This document shows positions 48,494 through 60,500 of a DNA stretch of 64,000 bases, in pieces. This DNA comes from Typha latifolia. Its lineage: Eukaryota > Streptophyta > Magnoliopsida > Poales > Typhaceae. The position numbers and the translations under genes were made by a program. The notes below the pieces were generated by a model. That model ran no database searches. It was given only the letters and a program-made list of their open reading frames with translations, and was not told where the DNA came from. Each line of letters starts with the position of its first letter. The stretch's first letter is position 1. Location: contig CM034102.1 of NCBI GenBank assembly GCA_019914945.1, positions 5,321,501 through 5,385,500 on the forward strand, read 5' to 3'.

Positions 48494-49440
48494 CATGGTG
48501 TCTTCGTGTGTATGTCCACTTGTGATAGTGGGAGTAGTACTGCGATATTGGCGAATTAGGCTCAATCATTAGTTCTCTTTTTGGCCTTTTGTTTTTGATT
48601 TCTTTAAGACTTATGGTTAACCTTCTTGTTTCAAATTTTGCATTATTTTCTTGTACCTCTTATCGGATTGCAAAAAAGAATATCGACGTGCTTTTTTGTC
48701 CTTTTCTTTGATTACTTTGATCATTCTCCACGGCTGTTTGTGGGACTAGACTAGAGATGCTTTCGTCTTCCTTGATCTTCTAATAAAAAATAAATAAAAA
48801 TCTCTGATCTCCTCCTATAAGATGCTCAACTAGCTTGGAAAGGGTACAGTTTAGGGTTGAACAATGGGAATAAACCTTAATTTAGCCACAAAGGCTATAC
48901 AAAAGAATGTGATTAGTAAATTGTCCTTCTATTTGTAGAATAATTTGTAAATTATTTATGAGCATATGATTAAGCGACTAATGATAGAAAGATTATACTT
49001 CGGCAGAACACATGAAAGAGTTTTAATAAGTGGAGGAAGTTTGGCATGCCTTGAGCTCATTACTTGAAAATCTTTCAAATTGAAGCCAGCACTGCTAGTA
49101 AGAGGGAATACTTAGTCACTGGTACCAGGCTTGTTTGGCCACATCTTTGAAGATTATATGTATATTGCGTAGCTCTAGGCTTGTGACCACCTTGCAATTA
49201 TCTTCTAGAAAGATAAAAGACTAGAAATTTTGTAAACGCTAAAAATGAGATAATAAATGCACAAGAATTTGATGCTATGGGAGTGTAGAATAATCCCATG
49301 TCACACATTTGAGCCATCAGAATAGCCTTTCTTTTTTCTTTTTCTTTTTTTAATCAAGACAACAGTGCCTACAACTTATCCTCAAGATACCTCTAAAATT
49401 GAAGAAAAACTACATATATAAAATATAATAGAATGAAGCT

Positions 49441-49660
49441 AAGAGCGGCAAAAATTGACCTAACCCAATAGTTCAACTCATAATCAGTTTTGAGTTTAGT
49501 CTAATCAGGTTTTGATCTAAAAAAGGTAAACACGCTTAACCCGATTAATAATCAATCATGTTTGGATTTGTACTATTGACCTAGATTGACTCTTTTGGCC
49601 CGTTTAAGCATACGAGTCGGGTAATATATATATATAAGCCTAACCCTAAGTCACTTACAC
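49441..49660 (+). mobile_element. Decayed left end of the hAT family present at 56.2 kb
   Basis: Aligns with 56252-56510 in order: GGCAAAAATTGACC / GGCAAAATTTGACC, GAGTTTAGTCTAATCAGGTT / GGGTTTAGTATAATCGGGTT, TTAATAATCAATCATGTTTG / TTAATAATCGGGTCGTGTTC, CCCGTTTAAGCATACGAGTC / CCCGTTTAAGCATACGGGTC, then a TATATATATAAGCCTAACCC tail. Many CpG of the intact copy are TG or CA here. No right end found. Confidence 0.75.
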
Positions 49661-50916
49661 CCTTACCATCTCCAAACGTCTCGGATTTTGTCTCCTACCT
49701 CTTCCTTGCAACCATTGTCCACGACACCTTGTCTAATCCCTCATCCTCAACTCCTCATCCAATCTTCCTCTCTCTTCATTAGCCTCTCGTGCCACTGTTT
49801 ATTGTAGTCTTTCTCATTGTTGCCGCTCACCACTCCTAGAGTTTCAATAAGCTCTTCTTCTCCTACCTAGGGTACATCTTTCCTTCTCCGAGACGGAGAG
49901 TTGGATCCTCTGGTCCTCTCAACCACTCCTTGTTGAAGGATTTTAGGCAAAGGATCAACCTCACGAGGCGGAGTCGCAGTATTCATCGAGGCATTTACAA
50001 CGATGCGGTGTTCACTGAGCGGTAAGAATCGAATTCACAGGATCAATTCGTTGATCTTGCCCAATTGACTCCCCTCACTTATAATAACACGGTGTAGATT
50101 GCCAAAACTCTGAGGGTCTATGATGGTGAATAATGCTAGTGGTGAATGTTAGTGATGAATCTGACGATGGTGAACAGCAGCAATCTCATTTTTTTTAATT
50201 ATGTTTTTATTTTGTATTGAGTTTTGTCTATGTTATTTTGTGAATCAAGCCGCACCAAATTCCAGAAGATTTAGATTAATCGTATACAAAAACCAAGCAG
50301 ACAGAAAAAATACACTATAAACTAGATAGCCACAATTCAATTATTATAGAGCTCCAGGAATGCAAACTTGTGGTGGCCTCCAAAGTGGCCACAAAAATTC
50401 AATTGCTTAAAAGGGTAGAGAGTAGAGCACATTCATGATCATTACTAATTTGAGACGTGTGCACAACCCCACCAATTAAGCATAAAACTAATTGGATCAT
50501 GGCTTTTATCATGACACAATCATAAACGCACAAATGGAGGACAGAAAGGAATTTCTATCAGAGTCAAATCATGTTATGTAAAAAAAAAAACTGTAATCAT
50601 ATGTCATGCATCAATCATTGTCCAAATGAACAGTCGTTGATTACTAATGATTAAAACCAAATAGACCATGAAAGTAGTAATTTTATTTCAATGTCAACTT
50701 CATAAATCATAATTACTCTACTAGAAGAACAAACTGAAACTCATTGTGGCAGACGTACGTAGCAAACCACCTAGAGTTTTTATTCAAATTCCACATAGCA
50801 AACCATCATCTATAGCGGCGATACTATTAACCTGGCTGGCTGCTTCACTAAATAAACCAAAAAGAACAAACACACAGCAGAAACTTCCGTCAAACTTCAA
50901 TATCAGAACATCCCTC

Positions 50917-52104
50917 TCAGAACCTCATTTCGTATCTCTCTTCCTTCTCCTCCACCACCTCTTCCTCTCCTTCCCAGCAGATACCCAACTTATTAGCTTT
51001 CACAGTCTTCACATCCTCTCCATTCCAGTAATACAGGATGGACCTAGGTGACACCGCACTCTCAGTAGCAGCAGTAAAACTCTGATACATCAGTATACCA
51101 CCGCCAGGCAGCTCCTGCTCCACCGTATTGTTGCAGGTATATGCATCAATACCAACCTTCTTCCCCCATGATCCTGCCAACCCATGCCCACCAAAGATGG
51201 TAACCGCAACAGAGAATTCCGAAGGGCCAAAGCATCTCAGAACCCTCTTGACCAGTCCCGCATAATCCAATGAGCCAGAGTCGAAACCCATAGCTTCATA
51301 GCTAGCATAGCTGAAACCTTCCTCTGGAGTCACATGGATTGTGGAAAGAGCAGATCCATAGATGCCGTTCATTGAATAACCACAGGGATCGAACTCAAAA
51401 TCACAAATATCCATTTCAGGGATAATATCAGAGATCCCAGATAGTTTTGTCATCTCCTTGGCAGAAGAGTGACCATCAGCTGAATTCTTGAAGAAGATGG
51501 ATGCTCTTTTACTGTCCAAACCAGTCATGCACATCTCAAGAGTGACCATGGGCATCTCCGGTTTCTGGGTGGCATAATAAATGTACCATTTCTGCTTGGG
51601 TTCTGCAGCATCTCCAATCACATAAGCATTACCACCTGATGTGAGACTGCCGAAGAAGCAATTAAGGCAGGAAACCTCCTCCGAGAAGCTGCGGTGGGGA
51701 GATGGCTGGGCACCGGGGAAAATGAAGGTTCCACGGGAGTACTTTGCAGCTAAAACAGAGAGTGACAGCTCCTCAGCAAGCTCAAGAATTCTTGGAATGG
51801 AGTTTAGGAGCTTTGTAGTCCCGCAGGTTTTGAGAATAATCTTGTATGGGAACACAAAGAGGCTTGATTCAGAAAGGACATAGGAGTCAAAATCCTTGTT
51901 CGAGAGCTGAGACACAATGGTGCACCGTGCAAGATCCAGAATAGAGTCAATTTGAGCCCGTGAGAGGGCACGCAAGCCCCGGCCGTGGGGGTCCACGAAG
52001 ACAGATGCCCCAGAGAAGGTGATCTCTAGGCGCTTCTCATAACCCTCAAACCCAATTGCAGAGACTGGGGGAGGGTTCATGGAATCAACTGCTAAGGGCG
52101 CCAT
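50917..52104 (-). CDS. SAMDC: S-adenosylmethionine decarboxylase proenzyme, 395 aa
   Basis: Intronless coding region of 395 residues. The cytosolic pyruvoyl enzyme makes decarboxylated SAM, the aminopropyl donor for spermidine and spermine. The N-terminus shows SAIGFEGYEKRLEITF, containing the conserved Glu pair. The autocatalytic processing site is YVLSE|SSLFVF, so Ser80 becomes the pyruvoyl group and residues 1-79 the beta chain. CGTTKLL follows. CGYSMNGIYGSALSTIHVTPEEGFSYASYE includes the active-site region and the PEST-like segment that makes the plant enzyme short-lived (motif split here: CGYSMNGIYG, then STIHVTPEEGFSYAS). The C-terminal tail is acidic (EGEEEVVEEKEE). I chose the ATG at 52104; upstream in-frame codons lack an ATG. 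Translation is probably gated by the two uORFs in the leader. Confidence 0.97.
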   Translation of the reverse strand: MAPLAVDSMNPPPVSAIGFEGYEKRLEITFSGASVFVDPHGRGLRALSRAQIDSILDLARCTIVSQLSNKDFDSYVLSESSLFVFPYKIILKTCGTTKLLNSIPRILELAEELSLSVLAAKYSRGTFIFPGAQPSPHRSFSEEVSCLNCFFGSLTSGGNAYVIGDAAEPKQKWYIYYATQKPEMPMVTLEMCMTGLDSKRASIFFKNSADGHSSAKEMTKLSGISDIIPEMDICDFEFDPCGYSMNGIYGSALSTIHVTPEEGFSYASYEAMGFDSGSLDYAGLVKRVLRCFGPSEFSVAVTIFGGHGLAGSWGKKVGIDAYTCNNTVEQELPGGGILMYQSFTAATESAVSPRSILYYWNGEDVKTVKANKLGICWEGEEEVVEEKEERYEMRF

Positions 52105-52280
52105 CGGATCAAGCACGAAAAAGAGTGTAAGGGGTCAAGGAGAGGAGAAAGGAAGACAGAGACGAGATCGAGAGAGGATTGGTTATCAGAAAGCAGCTAG
52201 CCAGAGAGTTTCTTCAAAGCAGAAGGCAAAACGAAAATATAGGAAATCCTACACTAGTGAAGAGGGCATCCAAAGACCTA

Positions 52281-52534
52281 TCAGGATGGCTTCCTCGCGC
52301 ACTGCAACAAGTGAAACAAGAAAATAGATTAGAAACCAAATATAAAACATCAAATGCATAAATTTGAAGGAAGATTGATGCCTTTCTTCTACTTACGTTG
52401 GAGTATGCAGCAGATTGGAACTTCTTAATTCCTCCGGCAGGTCGAACGTCCTCAATGCTGTATCCAAGGGGAGCTTCGTACTGTAATGAGCCACTACTAC
52501 TACTAGACTTCTTCTTCCCACCTTTAGACTCCAT
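52281..52534 (-). CDS. SAMDC conserved small upstream ORF, 52 aa, spliced
   Basis: Two exons, 52534-52397 (46 codons) and 52301-52281 (6 codons plus stop), separated by a 95-bp GT..AG intron. The peptide starts MESKGGKKKSSSSSG, contains YEAPLGYSIEDVRPAGGIKK and ends AAYSN|CARKPS, essentially the conserved SAMDC uORF peptide of flowering plants. In that family the peptide stalls ribosomes when polyamines are high and lowers translation of the main ORF (established knowledge). Without splicing the frame reads past the boundary into unrelated sequence, so the intron is needed for the conserved C-terminus. The stop is 176 bp upstream of the main start codon. Confidence 0.95.
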
Positions 52535-52542
52535 TAAAACAT
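52534..52542 (-). promoter_or_regulatory. SAMDC tiny upstream ORF (ATG TTT TAA)
   Basis: A two-codon frame whose last stop base (52534) is also the first base of the small uORF start codon. The one-base overlap is the conserved arrangement in plant SAMDC leaders; choosing the tiny over the small uORF permits main-ORF translation at low polyamine levels. Confidence 0.9.
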
Positions 52543-52550
52543 CAACACTT

Positions 52551-53805
52551 CCTGCAATCAAAAGAAGAACAAAACAGTGTGAACAAAAAACTTATCTTTG
52601 TCCAGGATAGTAACCATCTATTAAATTCCAAAGATGCACACAGTAGTCAGAATCAACGTAAATACCCATTTAGAATGATTTCAACAAACAATTCATATAT
52701 AATAACTATATGGATTCGGTCAAATTTTTATCACATTTTCATTAACTTCAAGACTAAAAATTAGAGGACTGATCATAAAATAATTTGAATAGCTAATATA
52801 GATTAACAGGAGATATATTAGAACAAAAAAAAATGATAATCCCAGTTGACAGATAATGATTTATAGCCATTAAAAACTATTTTCATGCCTATATATTAAA
52901 AAAAATTCAAAATACAAAGACACATAACAAAGAAAAGTACATACATGTAGAAAAGAATCGTAAAGGTAAATCAGAAAGAAAATGAAAGGGAAAGGGAACA
53001 AAAAGTATCAAACTACCAAAAGAGCTACACGAATTCTCATGTAAAAATAGCAACAAATAAATGATGGACGCTGATTCTTCACCGAGATCTACCATCAAGC
53101 ATCATCAGATTGAAAACAATCTCATGAAGGATTAGATAACAAAAAAAAAAATTTAATTCAATACAACCTAAATCCAGAAATCTTAGACAATAATCCCCGA
53201 CAAGAAAAACAAGAAAAGAATTCAAATCAAAAGAAGATAACAGGGAAAAAAAATTAAAAAAAAAATTACTTACACGGTTGCGAATAAATCACAGAAACAA
53301 CAAGTATTCACCTAAAATGAATTCATAACGCAAGTCATGTTCCTCATCCAAAATTAACAAGGGAAAGAACTCATCAATCTATAGGAAATATATCCAACCA
53401 AACAGTACAATATCAGATCATTGTTTTTCCGTTTAATCTATCCAAAACGTTCCTTTATGCATTAAGATCAAATGTTCGAAAGAAACCCTAAATACCAAGA
53501 TCATTAAGAGAAACATCAAAGAAAAAGGCCAAGGAAAAAATACGTTGTGAATAAAACATCCAGATCTACAAACCCAATAGAAAGAAGAGAAGAAAACTTA
53601 CACAACACCGGGAATAGTACTTTGTTCCGATGGCGTCAAAGAAACCCGAAGCTCTGAACGATCCCCCGCAAGCTTATTCGAGAGGGAGAGGAGAGGAGCC
53701 AACGAATCTAAGAACCCTGAAAAGAGAGAGGAGAACAAAGGGAGGAGGAGAAGGCTAAGAGCTCTCTGTTCTCTTTCAGCGGCCAAGGTATTCGATGCTA
53801 TGTTC
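52551..53805 (-). other. SAMDC 5' leader with leader intron 1
   Basis: A leader exon of roughly 200 bp (about 53805-53602) ends at the strong donor GTAAGT (53601-53596). The next exon starts at 52551 after TGATTGCAG, nine bases before the tiny uORF. The intron of about 1050 bp is AT-rich without a gene; an extra small leader exon within it cannot be excluded. Confidence 0.75.
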
Positions 53806-53831
53806 GAGAGAAACTAGCCGTCCATTGCCTC

Positions 53832-53840
53832 CTATTTATA
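53832..53840 (-). promoter_or_regulatory. SAMDC TATA box
   Basis: TATAAATAG on the minus strand, about 230 bp upstream of the leader donor site. Predicted transcription start is near 53805. Confidence 0.75.
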
Positions 53841-55683
53841 GCCCCGTGTGAGACCCATTCACCACGGAAACCCTCGGAAAGTTTCATAACCGCATCCCAA
53901 GTCCTAACCCTAGAAGGAAACGAATCGCGTTTTCCGGAAACGGGTGGGGACCCGTGACGTCGAGATTCGCATCCAAAAAAGTAATCCACGGCTCACGGCT
54001 CACGGGGTTCCAGTACGTTCTTCCGGTATTTACGCACAACGGGTGCAGACCCGTTAACTACTAAGTAGGATTTAGCGGATCCGAATCTTTTCTCGATCCG
54101 ACAAATTGTGTGGCCATAAAAGAACGGATGGTGTGAAGGGGTTGGTCAAAAGGTATGGGCGGGAGTAACTACCTTCAAAGGACAAGTGGATTGCCTGCTA
54201 CAAAGGATGCATCCTCTATGACAGGTGTTCGGCCCTGGACCAAACACGTGGATAGCGTTTGCTGATTCCGATTTGCTCCTCGCGAGCTGTCGGCACGTGG
54301 CATCCACGCATTATTTTTATGGCACATGTGAATAGTAAGTAGGGTGTAAGTTGCCGAATGGGATTCGTTCCGATATGTATAAAAGTTAGATTCATATCCA
54401 TTTAATCTTATTAAATTTGAATTTGAATTCGAATAATATTTTCAATGGATAATTGGGATCTATTTATTTTCGGATCACGTCGGACTCAAATCAAATTCAA
54501 ATTCAATTAGATAATGAATTGAATTTGAAATCTCACAAATAATTGTGAATAGGAAAAATATATATGTTATAATTTTGAAACCCAATTATGATAGTTTTGC
54601 AGATAAAAATTATTGCACAATATTTTAATTATTTTAATATAAAAAATGACAAAAGTTGGATATATTAAATAAATATAATAGAAGTAAGAAGATTATTTTT
54701 TAAGAGACTCAATTATCATAACTATTCAAGTATATGATTACATAACTATTCACGAAAAGCCTTGCTAGAAAGTGAAGGAAGAAAAATAATTTCTTTCAAA
54801 AACATCTTTATTTTTTATGTTTTATTTTGACTTTTTTATTTGAAAAGAGAGAGAGACATTTTATTAAAGTCAATCATTTGATTAAACTCCACTTTGTAGT
54901 TAGGGTGAAAAAGTAAATATAGAAAATTACTAATGACCGAGGCTGTCTATTGATTACAAATATATGATTATGACATTTCATGGTATCAAACCATTTGTGG
55001 CATCAAATTGTATGTCTAATATTTTATTAACAGATTTGTGATCAATCATCATAATCATAATATTATAAATATATATCCTCTTCTTATATTAGTCTGTAAA
55101 CCTCTTGGTTAGAGAGAGTACATGTGTCACCAAATAATAAATTGTGGCAGATCCTCCATAGGTTGCTTGTGTGGTGAGAGAAGCATATCATATGTAGCTG
55201 CTCTCAAATATCACATGATGCTGACTAGTGCCTCACAAAACATTTGGAAGACAAGGAGAAAGACAGGAACTATTGGTCTCAATCTACCTCTGTTGTCTAT
55301 ACCACATAAAAGGAGGAGGAAAAATAATGGAGGGATAGGTGGAAAAGAAGAGGGAAAGGATAAGAAAAAGCTTTAATGAGATAAGAGAAGTGAAGTATTG
55401 GCCTCAGAATTTTTATTTTTATTTTTATTTTTATTTTTACATCACTGTCCTTTTGATTTGCCATAGTTTCTGATCACATAATCTTGACAAAATTTGATGA
55501 ATAAGATTACAATTGCATGTGTGGTGGTGTGAGGATAGATGTTTTATAAGGACATTGGAGTAAATTTATTTAGTAAGAAGGTTAGGTTAGAAAGTGTCTT
55601 AGTGTATTATTTATAACTGTATTTATAGAGTTAAAAGAAATTATAGTCTAGGATTACATAGTAGTCAAAATAACAACAGGATG

Positions 55684-55721
<38 letters not shown>

Positions 55722-56248
55722 TCGAGATCGAACTATAAATGTAGAGTGTTATTTGAGAACCTCTCAGCAAAAACAAAAAACAAAAGCAAATGATGGTTCC
55801 CCAACTTCTCATCTTTGCGAAGATTTCAAAGGCCATGACAAAGCAAACAAGATAGTCATTGGGCAGATTAAAGAACTCATGTACAACATGGTGGAGAATT
55901 TATTAAAGATCCCAATCTTTGTAAGCTTTGACGTGGATCTCCGTCATCCCACAAGAAAAAGAAGGAGGAAAGAAAAAGGAGGTTGTCTTCTTATTATATA
56001 TTCTTATTCAAAAATGGTGGTACCAAAGACCAAAGACCAAAGACCAAAGGAGGAGCTAGCTCCTATCCTTTTCTTAGTCACGATTTTTGTATGTAAGCTT
56101 CGCTTTGCTTTGCTGTACATGCACCAACGCAGTATGTAGCTCTCTTCACTTTTGTTGATGGAATTGTATATTTCCTTTACTAACTTTCTCTTATTGCTAA
56201 CTTTCCATTTGTACTATTCTTTATTCCTTGGGGTTAATGACTCTAACA
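53841..56248. other. Intergenic region upstream of SAMDC
   Basis: SAMDC promoter (to about 54300, with several CACGTG/ACGTGG-type words near 54245 and 54293) followed by AT-rich DNA and a (TA)n run at 55684-55717. A 128-codon frame at 55753-56139 lacks an ATG start and any recognised product. Confidence 0.5.
55684..55717. repeat. (TA)n microsatellite
   Basis: About 17 TA units. Confidence 0.95.
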
Positions 56249-56599
56249 TAGGGGTGGCAAAATTTGACCCGACCTGATAACCCGACACGATAACCCGGCT
56301 CTTAATCGGGTTTGGGTTTAGTATAATCGGGTTCGGGTCGTAAACGGGTCAACCCGTCTAACCCGTTTAATAATCGGGTCGTGTTCGGGTTTATACTACT
56401 GACCTGTTTTGACCCGTTTGACCCGTTTAAGCATACGGGTCGGATCGGATCAGGTCGGGTCAACCCGCTAACCCGTTTAACCCGTTTAACCCGTTTAATA
56501 TATATATAAACTAAAACCCTAGATCTAATTACATTTCCCTAACACCACCTCTCCACTCTTCACTCCTCTCCAGCCGCCTCAACAAAAAGGGGGGGAAAA

Positions 56600-57025
56600 A
56601 ATTCGCCCGCCTCCACCTTCGCCGCCTCCGCCTTCGCCCCCGTCTCTGCCGCCTCTACCTTCGCCTCCGTCTGCTGCCTCAACCTTCGCCTCTGTTTGCC
56701 GCCTTCGCCTCCGTCTGCAGCCTTCACCTCCGTCTGCCGCCTTCGCCTCCGTTTGCCGTCTCGACCTTAGCCTCCGTCTGCTGCCTCGGCCTTAGCCTCC
56801 ATCTGCCGCCTCCGCCTTCGCCCCCATCTCTGCTGCTTCTGTCTACTGCCTCTGCCTTCGCTTCCGCCTCCGTCTACCGCTTCTGCCTCCGTTTGCCGCC
56901 TTCGCCTCCGTTTGCCGCCTCAGCCTTAGCCTCCATCTGCCGCCTCCGCCTTCGCCCCCATCTCTGCCACCTCCGTCTGCTGCCTCTGCCTTTGCCTCCG
57001 CCCCGGTCTGCCGCCTCCGCCTTGT
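56600..57025. repeat. GC-rich CGCCTCCGTCTGC tandem repeat inside the hAT element
   Basis: Irregular repetition of CCGCCTTCGCCTCCGTCTG-like units with two longer near-identical blocks (from about 56752 and about 56907, both containing CCTCCATCTGCCGCCTCCGC). It creates spurious Arg/Gly/Ala-rich frames on the minus strand. Confidence 0.85.
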
Positions 57026-57273
57026 TAATCGCATAGCTGGGAGCTCTGTTCCCTTCTCCCCGTCGACTTCAAATCTAGCAACTCCTCCCGGTGGCTGTCG
57101 TCGGCACTCCTCTCGAAGCGGCGGCTGCCCTTCTTTTTGCTCGGGATCTAGCTAAAATTAATAGAACTGTAATTTTTATGTTTGAATGAGTTTGATGATG
57201 AAAGTAGGTTAATTTGTTTCTTAAAAGCATTATTTTTATAGAATAAAATTTAAATTTTATATAGGGTAATCAG

Positions 57274-57410
57274 GTTAGACGGGTTGTGTTATCATGTCAT
57301 GTTAACACGACATGTTTATTAAACGGGTTAGACGGGTCGTGTTACCGTGTCGTGTTAACACGACCCGTTTATTAAACGGGTTAGACGGGTCGTGTCGTGT
57401 TACCCGTTTA
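57274..57410. repeat. 53-bp tandem repeat near the hAT right end
   Basis: Units begin GTTAGACGGGT at 57274, 57327 and 57380, and contain palindromic words GTGTTAACAC and CCCGTTTATTAAACGGG. Probably part of the subterminal transposase-binding region. Confidence 0.85.
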
Positions 57411-57545
57411 ATAATCGGGTCGTGTTCGTGTCTAATAAATGCAACCCGTTTATTAATCGGATCGTGTTCGTGTTAGGATAAAGTTGACCCGACCCGAATC
57501 TGACCCGACCCGAACCCGCTTAACCCGACCCGATTGCCACCCCTA

Positions 57546-60500
57546 CTCTAACACCCTATGAAGTATACCCATTTTTTTCTAGGATTCTCTTTTTTTTTTT
57601 TTAGGTTACAATGTCAATCCTAAATTTTGGAACAAAGTAAAACGAGTAACGGTGATGACGAAAAATACGTAATGACCAACTATATACCGCTAATAAGTTA
57701 ACAATTTTATTAAATTTAGAAAAATAGTTAATTGCCAAATCATCTCAATGTGTCTCTTCTATCAAACCCACGCCGATCACCTCGTAGGAGTATGCGGGAC
57801 AACGCCGTCGGGTTCGAGGAAGGCTTGGACGAGGCCAGAGAGCACGGCCCCGCTCGCTACCGTTGCCGAGGCTGCTCGCTTCCTCGCCGGCGCACATGTG
57901 CAAGCGCCCGATCAAGAAATCGGCTGGCTTGTGCTTGGCTATCGCAAGTCGACGGCAGGGAGGCGAGGTCGATGACTAGCAATGGTGAAAGGGTGGTTGG
58001 CGACGGTGAATGGGTGATCGACGATGGTGAAGGAGAGAAGTCGATGACGATGAATGGGGGAGGAAGATAATTATTTTTTTATAATAAGTTAAATTTAATT
58101 ATAATAATATATCTTTTTATCCTAATTAAATAGTTTATAAGGGCATCTATGTCATTTTTGGGTTAAGTCGCCCAATTTTTCTAACGATAGACAATAGAAG
58201 GGTCACATTGAAATTTTCTAAAAGTTTAGCGGTCTCCGTCAAAACCGAATTTAGTTCAAGGGGTGTTAACCCTATTCCTTGCCATTTTATATCTATTGTT
58301 TGGAATACAATGTTAGAATAACCATATATTTGAACATAAAATTTATATAAACTTTGAGTCCACACATTATTAACGATGAATAGAAAGAGCTTAAAAATAT
58401 TTTAATGTTATATCATATATTTGTTGTTAATTTTAGAATTTTAGTAAATTTGAAATTAGTAATTAAAGAAATTTAAAACTTAAATGTTACAAGAATTTTT
58501 TAAATTTTTGTAAAAGTCATAACGATCATTTTAAAATGATTAATGAGCTGAATTTATTTGGGGATTACAAGTTTTGAAGAAATTCAAAAGACCTCAAATA
58601 TCTATAAATACCTCATTTGTTCATGAGAAATATAACAACAACACAATAATTCGAAGTCAAGTTTTAGCTAATTTCTCTCTTAATTTTTTTTATCTATTAT
58701 TTTGATCAAATTAGAGGAGTGCAGTTCTCATAGAGAAACATCGAAGAACTGTGCTATTCGGTGACGCAGCAACGAGATTCTAAGTTGTACCTTAGAGGAA
58801 AGAGAGGTAAGTAACCCTACATAGAGGGCACCATTTTCTTTTAGGGCAGCTATATTTTGGTGTGCCTCATAAGCTAGAGTTCCCAAACTTTTAATTCTTA
58901 TTTATATTAAATAATATTTATTTTACTTTTCAAATACAAAACTAGATTTTTTTTCATGCATAAATATTTTATGTTAAAAAAACTAACAATTTTCACTCAC
59001 TCATTCCAATCTATAAAACGAATTGAATGAAAATTAGTTTTAAAATACCTCATTGATTATTTGAGAAATATTTATAAAAACTATAAAATACCAAATTATG
59101 CATGGGCTTTGAGCCTCAAGGGTATTCATTTTAATAAGTAATAGAATCTATAACTACTCATTTTCATAAGTAATAGAATTTATAATTCACACATGCGCGT
59201 GCCGCCCGACTTTATTCAATTTTGATCTAAAGATGTGCATCTCGTCATATGAAATGGTTAATATATTGCGAGAAGCAACAGGTCATTTGGCTTGAAGAAG
59301 TGCATTATTTCGTGATCTAATGAGTCATTTTGTTTGAATCGAAATTTTGCATTTTTTTGTCATAATTATTCATTTTTATAAATTGATGTAAAGTCTGCAC
59401 CTCAAATAAAGGCTTTCTTTGGTGCAAAATAGTTGTTATAACTTAGGGAGTAGATGGTGAATTGGTCTTAAACATATAATTTTCAACGCTAGAATTAATT
59501 TATACAGAATATTACATTGTAAAAAAATTAAATTTATTATTATTATTGATCAAATTTGTGACGGCTTGAATTAAATTATTATTACCACCATAATGTAGAA
59601 AAGATTAGAATCTATCATTTGTTTTTTTTTTTCCAAGAGGAGGTTCTGACTTCAATTTTATAATTTACAACTCACGAGTTTTGATAGAAACCTATTTTAA
59701 TAGGAACTTAGTTTGACTATTCTTTTGACTTGGGCAAACTTACAAATAGATTAGACGCCTTCTTGGAATTCTCCTTTCTTTTATGTTGCCGGCAAGCTGA
59801 AACAAATTGACCATAACTTTTCTTTTCAAAGTCACCCAAATCTAGCCATGTCTTTATCTCTTAATCCAATTAAAACGGAAGACTTTTTTAGATCACAGTA
59901 CTACTAAAACACTATAATCATCTTTCATTTCAACAATCAAATCTTTTGTACTTCGCCAATGAAACGATTCAAATCAGCGTACTGTTTTGAGCACTGAGAG
60001 TTTTGAGTAGTTGACAAGCTATTTTACCTATGAGCAGATGCAGTAGGCGAAAGGCTGTCACTTTTGTCAACTTACGTACTAACACTACTTATTCACAGCA
60101 ATAGTCTTGTTGCACTAAGTGAAGACTGAAGAGCAGTGAAACCCAGAAGACAAACTTAACTCTGGATCAAAGTGCTTAGAGAGGTCGAAGAACTTTTGCA
60201 GCAGAACTTTTGAATTAAATCGGATAGATTTTAACCCTCTTTTATCACTTTATGACATCACTTCTCCTCTTATCTACTGTTATATATGATCTCTGTAGCA
60301 TAATGCTCATAGCTGCGGTGATAGCAGGGAACGAAAAGATGTCAGGAACTATCAAATGGGTGATTGTTATGAACCTTGCAACTAACATGTCATATATTAA
60401 TTGGAATGTTTCATTACTCAAAAAGTTAATTATCCTCCGTGATTGCGCTCCTTAACCCCAAGAAACTTTCTATCTGGAGTGGATGAAATGCTGCAAGAAT

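Larger units (their letters stand above)
45756..50916. other. 5.2-kb gene-poor region downstream of the peroxidase
   Basis: Contains a long-armed MITE (46684-47125), GAA, TTTC and GA microsatellites (48190-48491), a short basic open frame (48279-48422), a decayed hAT left end (49441-49660) and otherwise AT-rich DNA. The segment at 49680-50180 is more GC-rich and may be the interior of the same decayed element. No gene is firmly supported. Confidence 0.5.
56249..57545. mobile_element. Complete non-autonomous hAT-superfamily element, 1297 bp
   Basis: Terminal inverted repeats TAGGGGTGGCAA (56249-56260) and TTGCCACCCCTA (57534-57545) are perfect over 12 bp. The flanking 8-bp target duplication CTCTAACA is exact (56241-56248 and 57546-57553). 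TIR sequence and 8-bp duplication are diagnostic of hAT. Both ends carry dense ACCCG / AACCCGTTTAA subterminal motifs, the type of array hAT transposases bind. The interior has a CGCCTCCGTCTGCCGC-like GC-rich repeat (about 56600-57020) and no transposase reading frame, so the element would need a helper in trans. An intact target duplication and ends suggest fairly recent insertion. Confidence 0.95.

Noticed and set aside
55753..56139. 128-codon plus-strand frame
   Set aside because: Opens at TTG, not ATG; contains an ACCAAAG tandem repeat and no family motif; flanked by (TA)n and the hAT element.
56843..57034. Arg/Gly/Ala-rich frame
   Set aside because: It is the complement of the CGCCTCCGTCTGC repeat inside the hAT element.
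57732..58070. 112-codon frame with Cys/Arg content
   Set aside because: Overlaps another frame of equal openness, has a repetitive GATGGTGAATGG tail and no recognised domain.
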